Source: Emticicia agri (GTDB lineage Bacteria; Bacteroidota; Bacteroidia; Cytophagales; Spirosomataceae). From it: 64,000 nucleotides of DNA. The notes beneath the pieces are model-generated. The model saw only the letters and a list, made by a program, of their open reading frames with translations. It did no database searches and had not been told where the DNA came from. Position numbers and translations under genes: made by a program. The stretch is from positions 182,347 to 246,346 of the forward strand of contig NZ_SEWF01000003.1 in the NCBI RefSeq assembly GCF_004168285.1. The letters run 5' to 3'. This document shows positions 27,661 through 36,312 of the stretch, piece after piece. The first letter of the stretch is position 1, and each line of letters begins with the position of its first letter.

Positions 27661-28170
27661 ATGGAAGCAAATGATGACTCATTAAAAGAAAAAAACTTTA
27701 CACTTAAAAGTAATAACCTGAAAGGACAGGCTACAGCCAAAGAGTTTTTTAATAGTTTCGGATGTACGGGGCAGAACACGTCCCCTCATTTATCATGGTC
27801 AGGCGCACCTAATGAAACAGAGAGTTTTGCTGTTACTATTTATGATACTGTGGCTCCGTCTGGAAGTGGATGGTGGCATTGGCTAATTTTTAATATTCCT
27901 GCTGATGTAACAGAATTAGAACCAGATGCCGGAGACGTAACTAAAACCATTGCACCTGAAAGGTGTGTGCAGAGTATTAATGATTACAGCACTTTGGGCT
28001 ATGGTGGGCCTTGTCCTCCTCCGGGTAATCTACATCAATACATCATCACGGTATTTGCGCTAAAAACAACTTTAGATTTAGATAAAAACACAAATCCAGC
28101 TGTTGTTGGCTTTAATATCAATGCCAATACCATTGCCAAAGCCTCTATGGTGATTTATGGAAAGAGATAA
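27661..28170 (+). CDS. YbhB/YbcL-family PEBP-like protein
   Basis: The 169-residue protein is of the phosphatidylethanolamine-binding protein fold, bacterial YbhB group. Signatures are NTSPHLSWSGAPNETESFAV, YDTVAPSGSGWWHWLIFNIP, YGGPCPPPGNLHQYIITVFA and the C-terminal NTIAKASMVIYGKR. There is no signal peptide, so it is cytoplasmic. Biochemical role in bacteria is unknown. It is the last gene of the haloperoxidase-oxidoreductase run. Confidence 0.9.
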   Translation: MEANDDSLKEKNFTLKSNNLKGQATAKEFFNSFGCTGQNTSPHLSWSGAPNETESFAVTIYDTVAPSGSGWWHWLIFNIPADVTELEPDAGDVTKTIAPERCVQSINDYSTLGYGGPCPPPGNLHQYIITVFALKTTLDLDKNTNPAVVGFNINANTIAKASMVIYGKR

Positions 28171-28217
28171 AATCCTTCAATTTCAATTCACTGTTTTATA
28201 AAGTGTTTTTTTGAAGA

Positions 28218-28829
28218 TTAGGGAATATCCATAAATTTATGTGTTTGTAAACTCACTTTCCATTCAGGATTTTCTTTCACGTAATCAATAATTAAAGGCA
28301 ACATCTGACTTTGTTTGCTCCATTCGGGTTGAAGCAATAGCATACAATCTTTATTAACTAAATCAGCATATTTTTCTGCAAATGCAAAGTCAGACTTATT
28401 ATAGACAATTACTTTTAACTCATGAGACGCACCATAAATGCTCTCATGAGGTTCTTTAAATTTTTTAGGGGAAAAACATACCCAATCCCAAACACCCGAA
28501 ATTGGATATACACCTGATGTTTCAATATTGGTCTGAAAGCCCACCTCTTTTAAGGCTATAGTTAAAGCATCTAAATCATACATGAGAGGTTCCCCTCCTG
28601 TAATGACAGCCATACGTCCGGTATATTTTTCAGCCTCTCTTACAATCTCCTCAATCGAAAACTTTGGGTGAATACTTGCATCCCAAGACTCCTTTACATC
28701 ACACCATACACAACCCACATCGCACCCTCCTAAACGAATAAAATACGCTGCCTTTCCTGCATGGTAACCTTCACCCTGCAGTGTATAAAACGACTCCATT
28801 ACTGGCAACTTCACTTCTTCTGAAATCAT
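28218..28829 (-). CDS. queE: 7-carboxy-7-deazaguanine synthase QueE
   Basis: The 203-residue radical SAM enzyme converts 6-carboxytetrahydropterin to 7-carboxy-7-deazaguanine in queuosine synthesis. It has ESFYTLQGEGYHAGKAAYFI, the iron-sulfur site RLGGCDVGCVWCD (C-x3-C-x2-C) and ITGGEPLMYD. Length is normal. Other queuosine genes (queC, queD) are not in the window; folE at 3.4 kb makes the first intermediate. It diverges from ispG over a 246-bp AT-rich gap, and a possible -7 element (TAATTTTG) lies at 28848-28855 on the minus strand. Confidence 0.95.
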   Translation of the reverse strand: MISEEVKLPVMESFYTLQGEGYHAGKAAYFIRLGGCDVGCVWCDVKESWDASIHPKFSIEEIVREAEKYTGRMAVITGGEPLMYDLDALTIALKEVGFQTNIETSGVYPISGVWDWVCFSPKKFKEPHESIYGASHELKVIVYNKSDFAFAEKYADLVNKDCMLLLQPEWSKQSQMLPLIIDYVKENPEWKVSLQTHKFMDIP

Positions 28830-29044
28830 TAAATGCTAACTTTTTCACAAAATTATTAATATTCTCCCATTTTTGGTAATAAGGTCTCGTTTACTACTTT
28901 ACAATCATGGAAAATTGAAATTTCTTATACTAAAATCACAATTTCTTCAGATATTTTGTACTTTTTCAAGAACCAACTAATTACATTCTTAATTTATCTG
29001 AAATTTTTCAACCATTTTTTCATAAAAGACGTTATATTCATGTT

Positions 29045-29052
29045 TAGATTTG
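29045..29052 (+). promoter_or_regulatory. Possible -7 promoter element of ispG
   Basis: TAGATTTG fits TAnnTTTG and lies 24 nt before the ispG ATG. No clear TTG -33 element is seen at the expected distance. Confidence 0.35.
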
Positions 29053-29075
29053 TGCGAAAAAAACTGAAACACTGA

Positions 29076-31046
29076 ATGTCTGAGTCTGAAAAAAAATATT
29101 GTGATTCTTTAACTGAATATGCCCGAAGAAAAACGAATCAAGTACAGGTAGGCGATGTATGGATAGGCTCTGATTATCCGATCAGAATTCAATCCATGAC
29201 AACCATCGATACAATGGACACGGCTGGCTCTGTAGAGCAGACCATCCGCATGATTGAGAGCGGTTGCGAAATAGTCAGAATTACTGCGCCCAGTGTAAAA
29301 GAAGCACAAAATCTTGAAAATATCAAAAAAGAGCTTCGACTCAGAGGTTATTCTACGCCATTAGTTGCGGATATACATTTTACTCCGAATGCCGCCGAAT
29401 TAGCTGCCCGTATCGTAGAAAAGGTACGTGTTAATCCGGGTAATTATGCTGATAAAAAGCGTTTCGAAATTATTGACTATACCGAAGAAAATTATCAGGC
29501 TGAATTAAATAGAATCAGAGAAAGATTTATGCCTTTGGTGAAGATTTGCAAAGAATATGGTACTGCTATGCGAATCGGAACGAATCATGGTTCTCTTTCA
29601 GATAGAATATTAAGCCGTTATGGTGATACTCCTTTAGGAATGGTTGAATCAGCCCTTGAGTTTTTGAGGATTTGTGAAGATGAGAACTATTTCAATATAG
29701 TTATTTCTATGAAGTCCTCTAATCCGCAGGTGATGGTTGAGGCTTATCGGCTATTGGTTCAAAGGCTCGATGCTGAAAAACTAAAACCTTATCCACTCCA
29801 TTTAGGGGTTACTGAAGCCGGAGAAGGTGAAGACGGGAGAATAAAATCTTCAATGGGAATAGGCACATTATTGGAAGATGGCCTTGGCGATACGGTTCGT
29901 GTAAGTTTAACAGAAGACCCTGAATTTGAAGCACCTGTGGCTAAAGTTTTAGTTGATAGATATAAGCAGAGAAAAGAAAAAGAATCATTTATTCAGCCCG
30001 TTATTACCAACCCGATTAATCCGTATCAATACCATCGTAGAGATACATCTGAGGTTGAAAATTTCGGAGGAATGAATGTACCGAGGGTAATTGCTGATTT
30101 TTCAGCCATTACGGTAGAAAAACACGAAGATTTAAAACCAATCGGTCATTTCTATTTGCCATTACCAGATAAATGGCGAATGAACGACATAGGGTCTGAT
30201 TACGTATATAGTGGAAAAACACCTATCCCTTTTATGCTACCTAATGGCCTAAAAGAGATTTTAGACGCTGACTCGTGGTTTTTGCAGGAAGATAAAACGC
30301 ATAAGCTACCCTTATTTGTGGCCGGCACATTTATTGAAGCAAGTGAGCAGAATCTACTTCATAAATCAATAAACTTTGTAAAAATCACAATCAATGATTT
30401 AAAGGCTGATTTTGTTGAAACACTTAGAAAAAAACCAGAAGTGGTTCTGATTGTAGAAACAAATAACGAAGCAGCGATGCCTGAGTTAAGGAGATTATAT
30501 TTTGATTTGCTCCAGTTCGGAATTAAAAATCCGGTCGTTTTAAAGAGAGATTACAGGAATATTACTGAAATAGATGGCCAGTTGTATGCTGCAACTGATT
30601 GTGGCGGATTACTGGTAGATGGCTTTGGTGATGGTATTTTATTATCGTTTGATAATCCTGCCATTGCCAATAGTACTTCATTCGGCATTTTACAGGCCGC
30701 TCGTACACGAATGAGCAAAACTGAGTACATCAGTTGTCCGTCTTGTGGCAGAACCTTGTTTGATTTACAGGAAACAACAGCCATGATTCGTAAAACGACA
30801 GACCACCTGAAAGGAGTTAAAATTGGCATTATGGGTTGTATTGTCAATGGTCCGGGTGAAATGGCAGATGCAGATTACGGCTATGTAGGAATAGGAAAAG
30901 ATAAAATAGCTTTATATAGAGGGCAGAATGTAGTAAAAAAATCGGTACACGCCGATAACGCAGTAAATGAATTAATAGAACTAATTAAAGAAGATGGTCG
31001 TTGGTTAGAACCGGAAGTTTTGGAAATGGAACTGATGAACGAATAA
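29076..31046 (+). CDS. ispG: 4-hydroxy-3-methylbut-2-enyl diphosphate synthase IspG (long form)
   Basis: This 656-residue enzyme of the MEP isoprenoid pathway makes HMBPP from MEcPP. It is the long, three-domain form found in Bacteroidota, Chlamydiae and plants. A TIM barrel (about 20-300; VWIGSDYPIRIQSMTTIDTM) is followed by an inserted domain (about 310-540) and the C-terminal 4Fe-4S domain. Cluster ligands are visible in SCPSCGRTLF and IMGCIVNGPGEMADADYGYV. It probably leads a run of small genes to 32.6 kb with gaps of 4-9 bp. Confidence 0.97.
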   Translation: MSESEKKYCDSLTEYARRKTNQVQVGDVWIGSDYPIRIQSMTTIDTMDTAGSVEQTIRMIESGCEIVRITAPSVKEAQNLENIKKELRLRGYSTPLVADIHFTPNAAELAARIVEKVRVNPGNYADKKRFEIIDYTEENYQAELNRIRERFMPLVKICKEYGTAMRIGTNHGSLSDRILSRYGDTPLGMVESALEFLRICEDENYFNIVISMKSSNPQVMVEAYRLLVQRLDAEKLKPYPLHLGVTEAGEGEDGRIKSSMGIGTLLEDGLGDTVRVSLTEDPEFEAPVAKVLVDRYKQRKEKESFIQPVITNPINPYQYHRRDTSEVENFGGMNVPRVIADFSAITVEKHEDLKPIGHFYLPLPDKWRMNDIGSDYVYSGKTPIPFMLPNGLKEILDADSWFLQEDKTHKLPLFVAGTFIEASEQNLLHKSINFVKITINDLKADFVETLRKKPEVVLIVETNNEAAMPELRRLYFDLLQFGIKNPVVLKRDYRNITEIDGQLYAATDCGGLLVDGFGDGILLSFDNPAIANSTSFGILQAARTRMSKTEYISCPSCGRTLFDLQETTAMIRKTTDHLKGVKIGIMGCIVNGPGEMADADYGYVGIGKDKIALYRGQNVVKKSVHADNAVNELIELIKEDGRWLEPEVLEMELMNE

Positions 31047-31053
31047 TAAAATA

Positions 31054-31248
31054 ATGATACAAAAACTTAAACACTTTTTTTCAATTGGGCCTGTTTTTGC
31101 GTATTTTTTTAGAATATTCCGCAAAGACACAGAGGGTAAATATCCCCATAGTTTCAATCTGAAAATGATGCATGGAATTAATAAAATTTCAATTATCATG
31201 TTTTTAATTTGTGTAATTGTGATGGTAACACGTTGTGCAAGTAGATAA
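31054..31248 (+). CDS. Small single-pass membrane protein (possibly DUF6728)
   Basis: The 64-residue protein has a basic N-terminal half (FRIFRKDTEGKYPHSFNLKM) and one C-terminal membrane helix (ISIIMFLICVIVMVTRC). It starts 7 bp after ispG and ends 4 bp before the YjbR-like gene, so it is tightly embedded in the operon. The HSFNLKMMHGINKISIIMFL pattern resembles small Cytophagales proteins that I recall as DUF6728; this name is uncertain. Function unknown. Confidence 0.7.
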   Translation: MIQKLKHFFSIGPVFAYFFRIFRKDTEGKYPHSFNLKMMHGINKISIIMFLICVIVMVTRCASR

Positions 31249-31252
31249 AAAT

Positions 31253-31609
31253 ATGGATATTGAATCATTCAGAGAATATTGTTTATCTAAAAAAGGAGTT
31301 ACCGAGGAGTTACCTTTCGGGCCTGATACTTTAGTTTTTAAGGTAATGGGTAAAATGTTTGCCCTTACAGGCCTCAATAACGAAAGATTAAAAATAAGTC
31401 TGAAAAATACACCGGAAAAAAATGAGGAATTAAGGGCTGAATATGACTGTATAGTAGGTGCTTACCACATGAATAAACGCCATTGGAATACAGTTACAGT
31501 AGACGGGCGGGTAAAAGACAATTTATTGAAAGAATGGATTAGTGAATCTTACGAGATAGTTGTAAAAAGTTTGACAAAGAAAATTCAAGAAGAACTCAAT
31601 AAACTATAA
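31253..31609 (+). CDS. MmcQ/YjbR-family protein
   Basis: The 118-residue protein has the YjbR (CyaY-like fold) pattern: DIESFREYCLSKKGVTEELP, FKVMGKMFALTGL, GAYHMNKRHWNTVTVDG and the C-terminal LLKEWISESYEIVVKSLTKK. Members are annotated as DNA-binding from a structure, but their function is not established. The ATG at 31253 avoids overlap with the small membrane-protein gene; an in-frame GTG upstream would overlap it. Confidence 0.9.
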   Translation: MDIESFREYCLSKKGVTEELPFGPDTLVFKVMGKMFALTGLNNERLKISLKNTPEKNEELRAEYDCIVGAYHMNKRHWNTVTVDGRVKDNLLKEWISESYEIVVKSLTKKIQEELNKL

Positions 31610-31613
31610 TATA

Positions 31614-32168
31614 ATGGAGGCGCTATTGATAGGCATACCATTTTTGATTTATATCTTTCTCAGAATCAGATTGGGGAATGATATTACCCCACAGGAATAC
31701 GATGAGATAATCTTCAAAGAAGGGGTTGATGCCTACAAATCAGCAGATTATCTGACTGCATTCAGGTATTTTGACGCCGAAGTTTATGAGTATCCCAAGT
31801 CTTCAACAGCTTATTTGTACAGAGGAAAATGTCATTATTATTTTGAAAACTGGGAAGCAGCACTGGCAGACTTTGAAAAATCTATGCGATTAGACAATTC
31901 ATTAGCTGAAACCTTTTATTGGAAAGGTCTTTGCCACTATCAGTTAGAAGATTATAATTTGTCACTTTTTGAACTGAAACGCTCATCAAGAATGTATTTA
32001 GATAAAAATGCCGAAGTAATGCGTTTTGTAGGTGAGTTAGAGTTCAGAAAAGCCGACTTTGAAAGCGCAGAAAAAAGCCTTAAAATAGCTGCCGAATTAG
32101 GCGATAATAAATCCAATATACTGTTACAAACGCTTTTTTATGGCAACATTAGAAAAGCATCAAGTTGA
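31614..32168 (+). CDS. Membrane-anchored tetratricopeptide repeat protein
   Basis: The 184-residue protein has an N-terminal hydrophobic segment (LLIGIPFLIYIFL) and three to four TPR-like helical pairs at about 35-165, with TPR-typical residues in AYLYRGKCHYYFENWEAAL and AETFYWKGLCHYQLEDYNL. TPRs mediate protein-protein contacts; the partner is unknown. It begins 4 bp after the YjbR-like gene. Confidence 0.8.
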   Translation: MEALLIGIPFLIYIFLRIRLGNDITPQEYDEIIFKEGVDAYKSADYLTAFRYFDAEVYEYPKSSTAYLYRGKCHYYFENWEAALADFEKSMRLDNSLAETFYWKGLCHYQLEDYNLSLFELKRSSRMYLDKNAEVMRFVGELEFRKADFESAEKSLKIAAELGDNKSNILLQTLFYGNIRKASS

Positions 32169-32177
32169 ACCAAAGAA

Positions 32178-32597
32178 ATGACTGAAACAGAATACCTTTT
32201 TGTTTACGGTACTCTATTAAGCGAGTACGGTAATATTGAATCGCACGAGTGGATAAATAAGTTTGCTGAACCATTGGGAAAGGCTATCATGCAAGCCAAG
32301 ATGTATATGGTCGATTACTACCCTGGTATAGTACCTTGCCAGAATGGAGAAAAGTATTTTGTAAAAGGAGAATTATATCGCTTGAAAGAACCTAACAAAC
32401 TCTTTTCTTTATTAGATAAATACGAAGAGTATAATCCTATGGACCCTGCACATTCAGAGTATGTCCGTAAAAAAGCAACCGTAATTCTGAAAAGTGACGG
32501 GCAGGAATATGAAGCCTGGGTTTATTACTTCAATCAATCAGTTGAGGATTTAGAGTTTATGCCGAAAGGAGATTTCATTAATGAATACCACAAATAA
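32178..32597 (+). CDS. Gamma-glutamylcyclotransferase-like (AIG2/GGCT fold) protein
   Basis: The 139-residue protein starts with the GGCT substrate loop LFVYGTLLSEYG. The candidate catalytic Glu lies in LLDKYEEYNP, and a KGELYRLKEP strand is also typical. The family makes 5-oxoproline from gamma-glutamyl compounds, but many bacterial members have no proven substrate. It is the last gene of the ispG-led run; no clear terminator follows. Confidence 0.85.
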   Translation: MTETEYLFVYGTLLSEYGNIESHEWINKFAEPLGKAIMQAKMYMVDYYPGIVPCQNGEKYFVKGELYRLKEPNKLFSLLDKYEEYNPMDPAHSEYVRKKATVILKSDGQEYEAWVYYFNQSVEDLEFMPKGDFINEYHK

Positions 32598-32803
32598 AAA
32601 AAATCGCATTTTCGATTGATTCAGTAATGAATAAGCATTTTCTAATGAAATTCATTTCCGGAATAAAAGTTATTACCGGTCTGAATGTTTTTGCATTTTT
32701 CAAACAATAACTATCAAAATACAACGTATTTCATAAAATGGAGCAACCATTTTTTGGGCATACTCGTTTTATCTTATAGATTAGAGTATTGAAAAATTAT
32801 GAA

Positions 32804-35296
32804 ATGAAGCAACTATATTTTTTAATCTTATTTTTATCCTCCACTTTAGTTTCTGCGCAAATCACTTATACAATCAAAGGTAAGGTTACAGACTTTGTTA
32901 CACATGACCCCATACCCTTTGCTGCTGTCAGTATCAAAAACACTACAATTGGAAGAAACACAGATTTTGAGGGCAATTTTTTACTACAATTACCAAATAT
33001 CAGTTCCGACTCTTTGCTTATCAGTTGCATGGGTTATACCAGTAAAACCGTTTTAATTCGTCGTGATTCTGTTACCCAAACCATCAACATCCAACTCAAA
33101 CCATCAGATATATTACTGCATGAAGTAACGGTACATGCCGGCGAGAATCCAGCCTGGCGAATCATCAGAAATGCAGTATCGGCCAAACCAAGTAATAACT
33201 ATAAGAAAATCAGTGCTTATGATTACGTCAGTTATAATAAGATTGAAGTTGACCTCAATAATATTACTGATAAACTGCGTAAACGTAAAATAGCCAAAAA
33301 AATCAATACGGCTATTGAGGAGATAGGTACTTTAACAGATGATGAGGGAAAAGCCCTGATACCTACTTTTATCTCAGAATCAATGTCACATTACTACTTT
33401 AGAAACGACCCGCGCTTATCTAAAGAAACCATAGAAAAAACCAACATTAAAGGCATAGCTGTAACTGATGGGAGTTTAACTGCACAATTGATTGGTTCTA
33501 CTTTTCAGCAATACAATTTCTATGTCAATCAGGTGGATGTGCTTAACAAAAATTTTGCCTCCCCTATCGCAGACGACTGGCGCCTTATTTACGATTATTA
33601 TTTAGCTGACAGTAGTTACATAGGTGAAGATTTTTGTTATAGAATTGAATTTACTCCTAAAAGAAAACAGGATTTAGCTTTTGCAGGCACTATGTGGATT
33701 CATAAAGACTCCTGGGCTATTGCACAAATTGATGCTTCCATCAGTAAAGATGCCAATCTGAATTTTGTAGAGCGTATCAAAATTCAACAGGAATTAGAAC
33801 CTATTGATGGTATCTGGATACCTGTAAAAAATAGAATTGTGGTTGACGTATCTGAAATAACCAAAGGGTCGGCAGGTATGCTCCTTAAGTTTACTAATTA
33901 TAACGAAGATGTAATAATTAACAGACCCAAAGACCTAAAGTTCTATGATAGAGGCATTGAGATTGCTACAGACTATATAGAAACAGACAAAAAGTATTGG
34001 CAATCTGTAAGGCCTGAACCTTTTTCTGAGAAGGAACAATTAGCCTATACCATGATTGATACAATCAAGACAATTCCTGCCGTTAAAACCTATACCGAAA
34101 TTGCCAAGATATTGTCAAGTGGTTATACTCGTTTATTTACAGGCATCGAATTAGGGCCATTAGTATATTCGGGAGCGTTTAACAATGTAGAAGGTGTAAG
34201 AGCAAGGTTAGGATTAAGAACCAATTATGAATTTAGCAGAAAATGGGTTTTAGAGGGTTATCTCGCTTACGGAACGAAAGACAATGCCTGGAAGGGAGGT
34301 GGAGAAATTACCAAGATTTTTTCCAGAAAACCATGGACAACCCTTAACCTAAAGTTTGTCCATGATATAGAGCAAGTGGGGCTGCGTAAAGAAGATTTAG
34401 GCTTGGGGGCAGTATTTTCAGCTTATATGCGCTTTTTCACATTGATGCGTCCCTATTATGAAAATGAAACCAGGCTTCAGTTTCAACGGGAGGTATCCAA
34501 AGGTATTTTCACAACTTTCGGTGTCAGAACCAGAAGTTTTGAGCCTTTATATCCTTTCGAATATAGAACGCACCCTCAAATGGCTGATGCATCTCCTACC
34601 ACAACCCGTTTTAATACCTCCGAATTTTTATCTGAAATCACTTTTGCCAGAGATGAACTGGCAGTTATTAACGATAACGAACGATTGAGTTTTGGGACAG
34701 TTAAATCCCCAACTATTACTTTTAAATATGTATTGGGAGCTAAAAATGTACTAAACAGTGATTTTACCTATCATAATATTTCGGCCAAGTATAGTCATAC
34801 ATTAAATTTAGGGTATTTTGGAAAAACCTATTATAGAGCAGAAGCCGGAGCAATTTTAGGTACAGTCCCTTATCCGCTTCTGAAAAGCCATTTAGGTAAT
34901 GAAACCATTTTCATTGTAGGTAACTCATTCAACCTGATGAATAATTTTGAATTTATCAGCGACCGATATGCGTCATTAAGATACACACATGATTTCGAAG
35001 GATTATTATTTAATCGTTTTCCGCTTATCAAAAAATGGAAATGGAGAACATTTACTACCGGGAAATTTCTTTGGGGTACACTCACAGATAAAAACTATGA
35101 TATTACTCCGCAAAGAACAGAAACAGATTTCAGAAATTTTTCAGGTCTTGGCAAAGCCCCTTATATTGAATTAGGTTATGGTATAAGCAACATCTTCAAG
35201 TTTTTGCGTATCGAAGCCATGCACAGACTTACCTACTTAGACAAACCGGATATTAAAAAATTCGGGGTTAAATTTTCGGCTGAAATATCCTTGTAG
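32804..35296 (+). CDS. DUF5686 outer-membrane protein with CarboxypepD_reg-like domain
   Basis: The 830-residue protein has a signal peptide (KQLYFLILFLSSTLVSAQ), then a CarboxypepD_reg-like beta domain (about 23-105; TYTIKGKVTDFVTHDPIPFA), the DUF5686 segment (about 105-400) and a C-terminal beta-barrel-like region with alternating hydrophobic strands. This order is common in Bacteroidota outer-membrane proteins near TonB-type systems, but no SusC/SusD pair is here. The ATG at 32804 is preferred to an in-frame TTG five codons upstream. The stop lies 1 bp from that of the convergent gene. Confidence 0.85.
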   Translation: MKQLYFLILFLSSTLVSAQITYTIKGKVTDFVTHDPIPFAAVSIKNTTIGRNTDFEGNFLLQLPNISSDSLLISCMGYTSKTVLIRRDSVTQTINIQLKPSDILLHEVTVHAGENPAWRIIRNAVSAKPSNNYKKISAYDYVSYNKIEVDLNNITDKLRKRKIAKKINTAIEEIGTLTDDEGKALIPTFISESMSHYYFRNDPRLSKETIEKTNIKGIAVTDGSLTAQLIGSTFQQYNFYVNQVDVLNKNFASPIADDWRLIYDYYLADSSYIGEDFCYRIEFTPKRKQDLAFAGTMWIHKDSWAIAQIDASISKDANLNFVERIKIQQELEPIDGIWIPVKNRIVVDVSEITKGSAGMLLKFTNYNEDVIINRPKDLKFYDRGIEIATDYIETDKKYWQSVRPEPFSEKEQLAYTMIDTIKTIPAVKTYTEIAKILSSGYTRLFTGIELGPLVYSGAFNNVEGVRARLGLRTNYEFSRKWVLEGYLAYGTKDNAWKGGGEITKIFSRKPWTTLNLKFVHDIEQVGLRKEDLGLGAVFSAYMRFFTLMRPYYENETRLQFQREVSKGIFTTFGVRTRSFEPLYPFEYRTHPQMADASPTTTRFNTSEFLSEITFARDELAVINDNERLSFGTVKSPTITFKYVLGAKNVLNSDFTYHNISAKYSHTLNLGYFGKTYYRAEAGAILGTVPYPLLKSHLGNETIFIVGNSFNLMNNFEFISDRYASLRYTHDFEGLLFNRFPLIKKWKWRTFTTGKFLWGTLTDKNYDITPQRTETDFRNFSGLGKAPYIELGYGISNIFKFLRIEAMHRLTYLDKPDIKKFGVKFSAEISL

Positions 35297-35297
35297 A

Positions 35298-36287
35298 TTA
35301 ACGATAGATTCTATCCATAATGTCTCTGGCAACATTAGGTTTATAATGATAAATTTCATAATAATTTGTTTTATCATTGGTATATTCATTCTGACCTGAG
35401 AAGTCATAAATATGCTCTTCACCAAAGAAATTCTGCAGAACCTTTAAATCATCAGTATTAAAATATTTCTGGTCATAGGTTGGGCCTAAAACAATTTTAT
35501 AGTTGGTGTTATTCCTTTCCAATACGGCTTTTATTCTTTTAAGATATTGTTGCTGGTAAGGTTTGATTACTTTGCCCACTAATTGTTTTTCAGGACTCCG
35601 TTTGTAAAATAAAGTTGGATGATTATAGTATTTTACTGAATCACGCTTGATTTCATCTATGTAACTGGTAAAAATAAAATCGTTTACCACAGGCGTATAA
35701 TTAATTTTCCTGAACTCAAGATAAGTCATCATATAATCCCGGTAATTTCTGAACAGCATATAGTCATAAAAAGCCGTAAAGAACCCTTGCGAAAAATAAG
35801 AGTTCAAAAAAATGGTATGGTATTTTAACCAGGGCAGCTGACTAACCCGATAATCCTGAATAAATACGCAGCCCAAAGTATCTTGCTCATATTCAAAAAT
35901 ACTTCTATCCCACACAAGCAAAACATTATCTAATTTGTTGCCTTGCTTCTCAATAAATTCCAGCTTTGTGGCTATACCATAAACCGTTTCGCAGGAAGCA
36001 TCAAAATGATAAGGCGTTTTATCATTAATATGCTTGCCCCAGTCTTCAGTGTAAAAAACACTGGAGCGAGAGCTGCCAAAAATAAATGACTTATAGTTAT
36101 ATTTAGGATTATTATTAAGGAAAATCTGCGTACTTATACGGTCTCTGTTCAGACTTTTAGCAAAATTATCAGGATAAGCCTCATAAGCTTTTAATATCTG
36201 AAATGGATCAAATACAAAATAGCCAATTCCCAATACGACAACCGGAGATAAAAAAATCAATATTTTTTTAAAAAACTTTAAGAACAT
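35298..36287 (-). CDS. Membrane-anchored SGNH-like hypothetical protein
   Basis: The 329-residue protein has an N-terminal membrane anchor (about 8-26), then a predicted extracytoplasmic domain with SGNH-like landmarks: FIFGSSRSSVFY (candidate nucleophile Ser) and a C-terminal NYYEIYHYKPNVARDIMDRI, where the Asp/His pair of related DltD/AlgX-type proteins would be. The classical Asp of D-x-x-H is not evident, so activity is uncertain. It starts 25 bp downstream of the sialate O-acetylesterase-like gene, and the two are likely co-transcribed. Confidence 0.55.
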   Translation of the reverse strand: MFLKFFKKILIFLSPVVVLGIGYFVFDPFQILKAYEAYPDNFAKSLNRDRISTQIFLNNNPKYNYKSFIFGSSRSSVFYTEDWGKHINDKTPYHFDASCETVYGIATKLEFIEKQGNKLDNVLLVWDRSIFEYEQDTLGCVFIQDYRVSQLPWLKYHTIFLNSYFSQGFFTAFYDYMLFRNYRDYMMTYLEFRKINYTPVVNDFIFTSYIDEIKRDSVKYYNHPTLFYKRSPEKQLVGKVIKPYQQQYLKRIKAVLERNNTNYKIVLGPTYDQKYFNTDDLKVLQNFFGEEHIYDFSGQNEYTNDKTNYYEIYHYKPNVARDIMDRIYR

Positions 36288-36312
36288 TGAAAAGCAGAAT
36301 TTAAAACAAAAA

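Noticed and set aside
32627..32710. A 27-codon frame between the GGCT-like and DUF5686 genes
   Set aside because: Too short, no recognisable feature and no conservation evidence.
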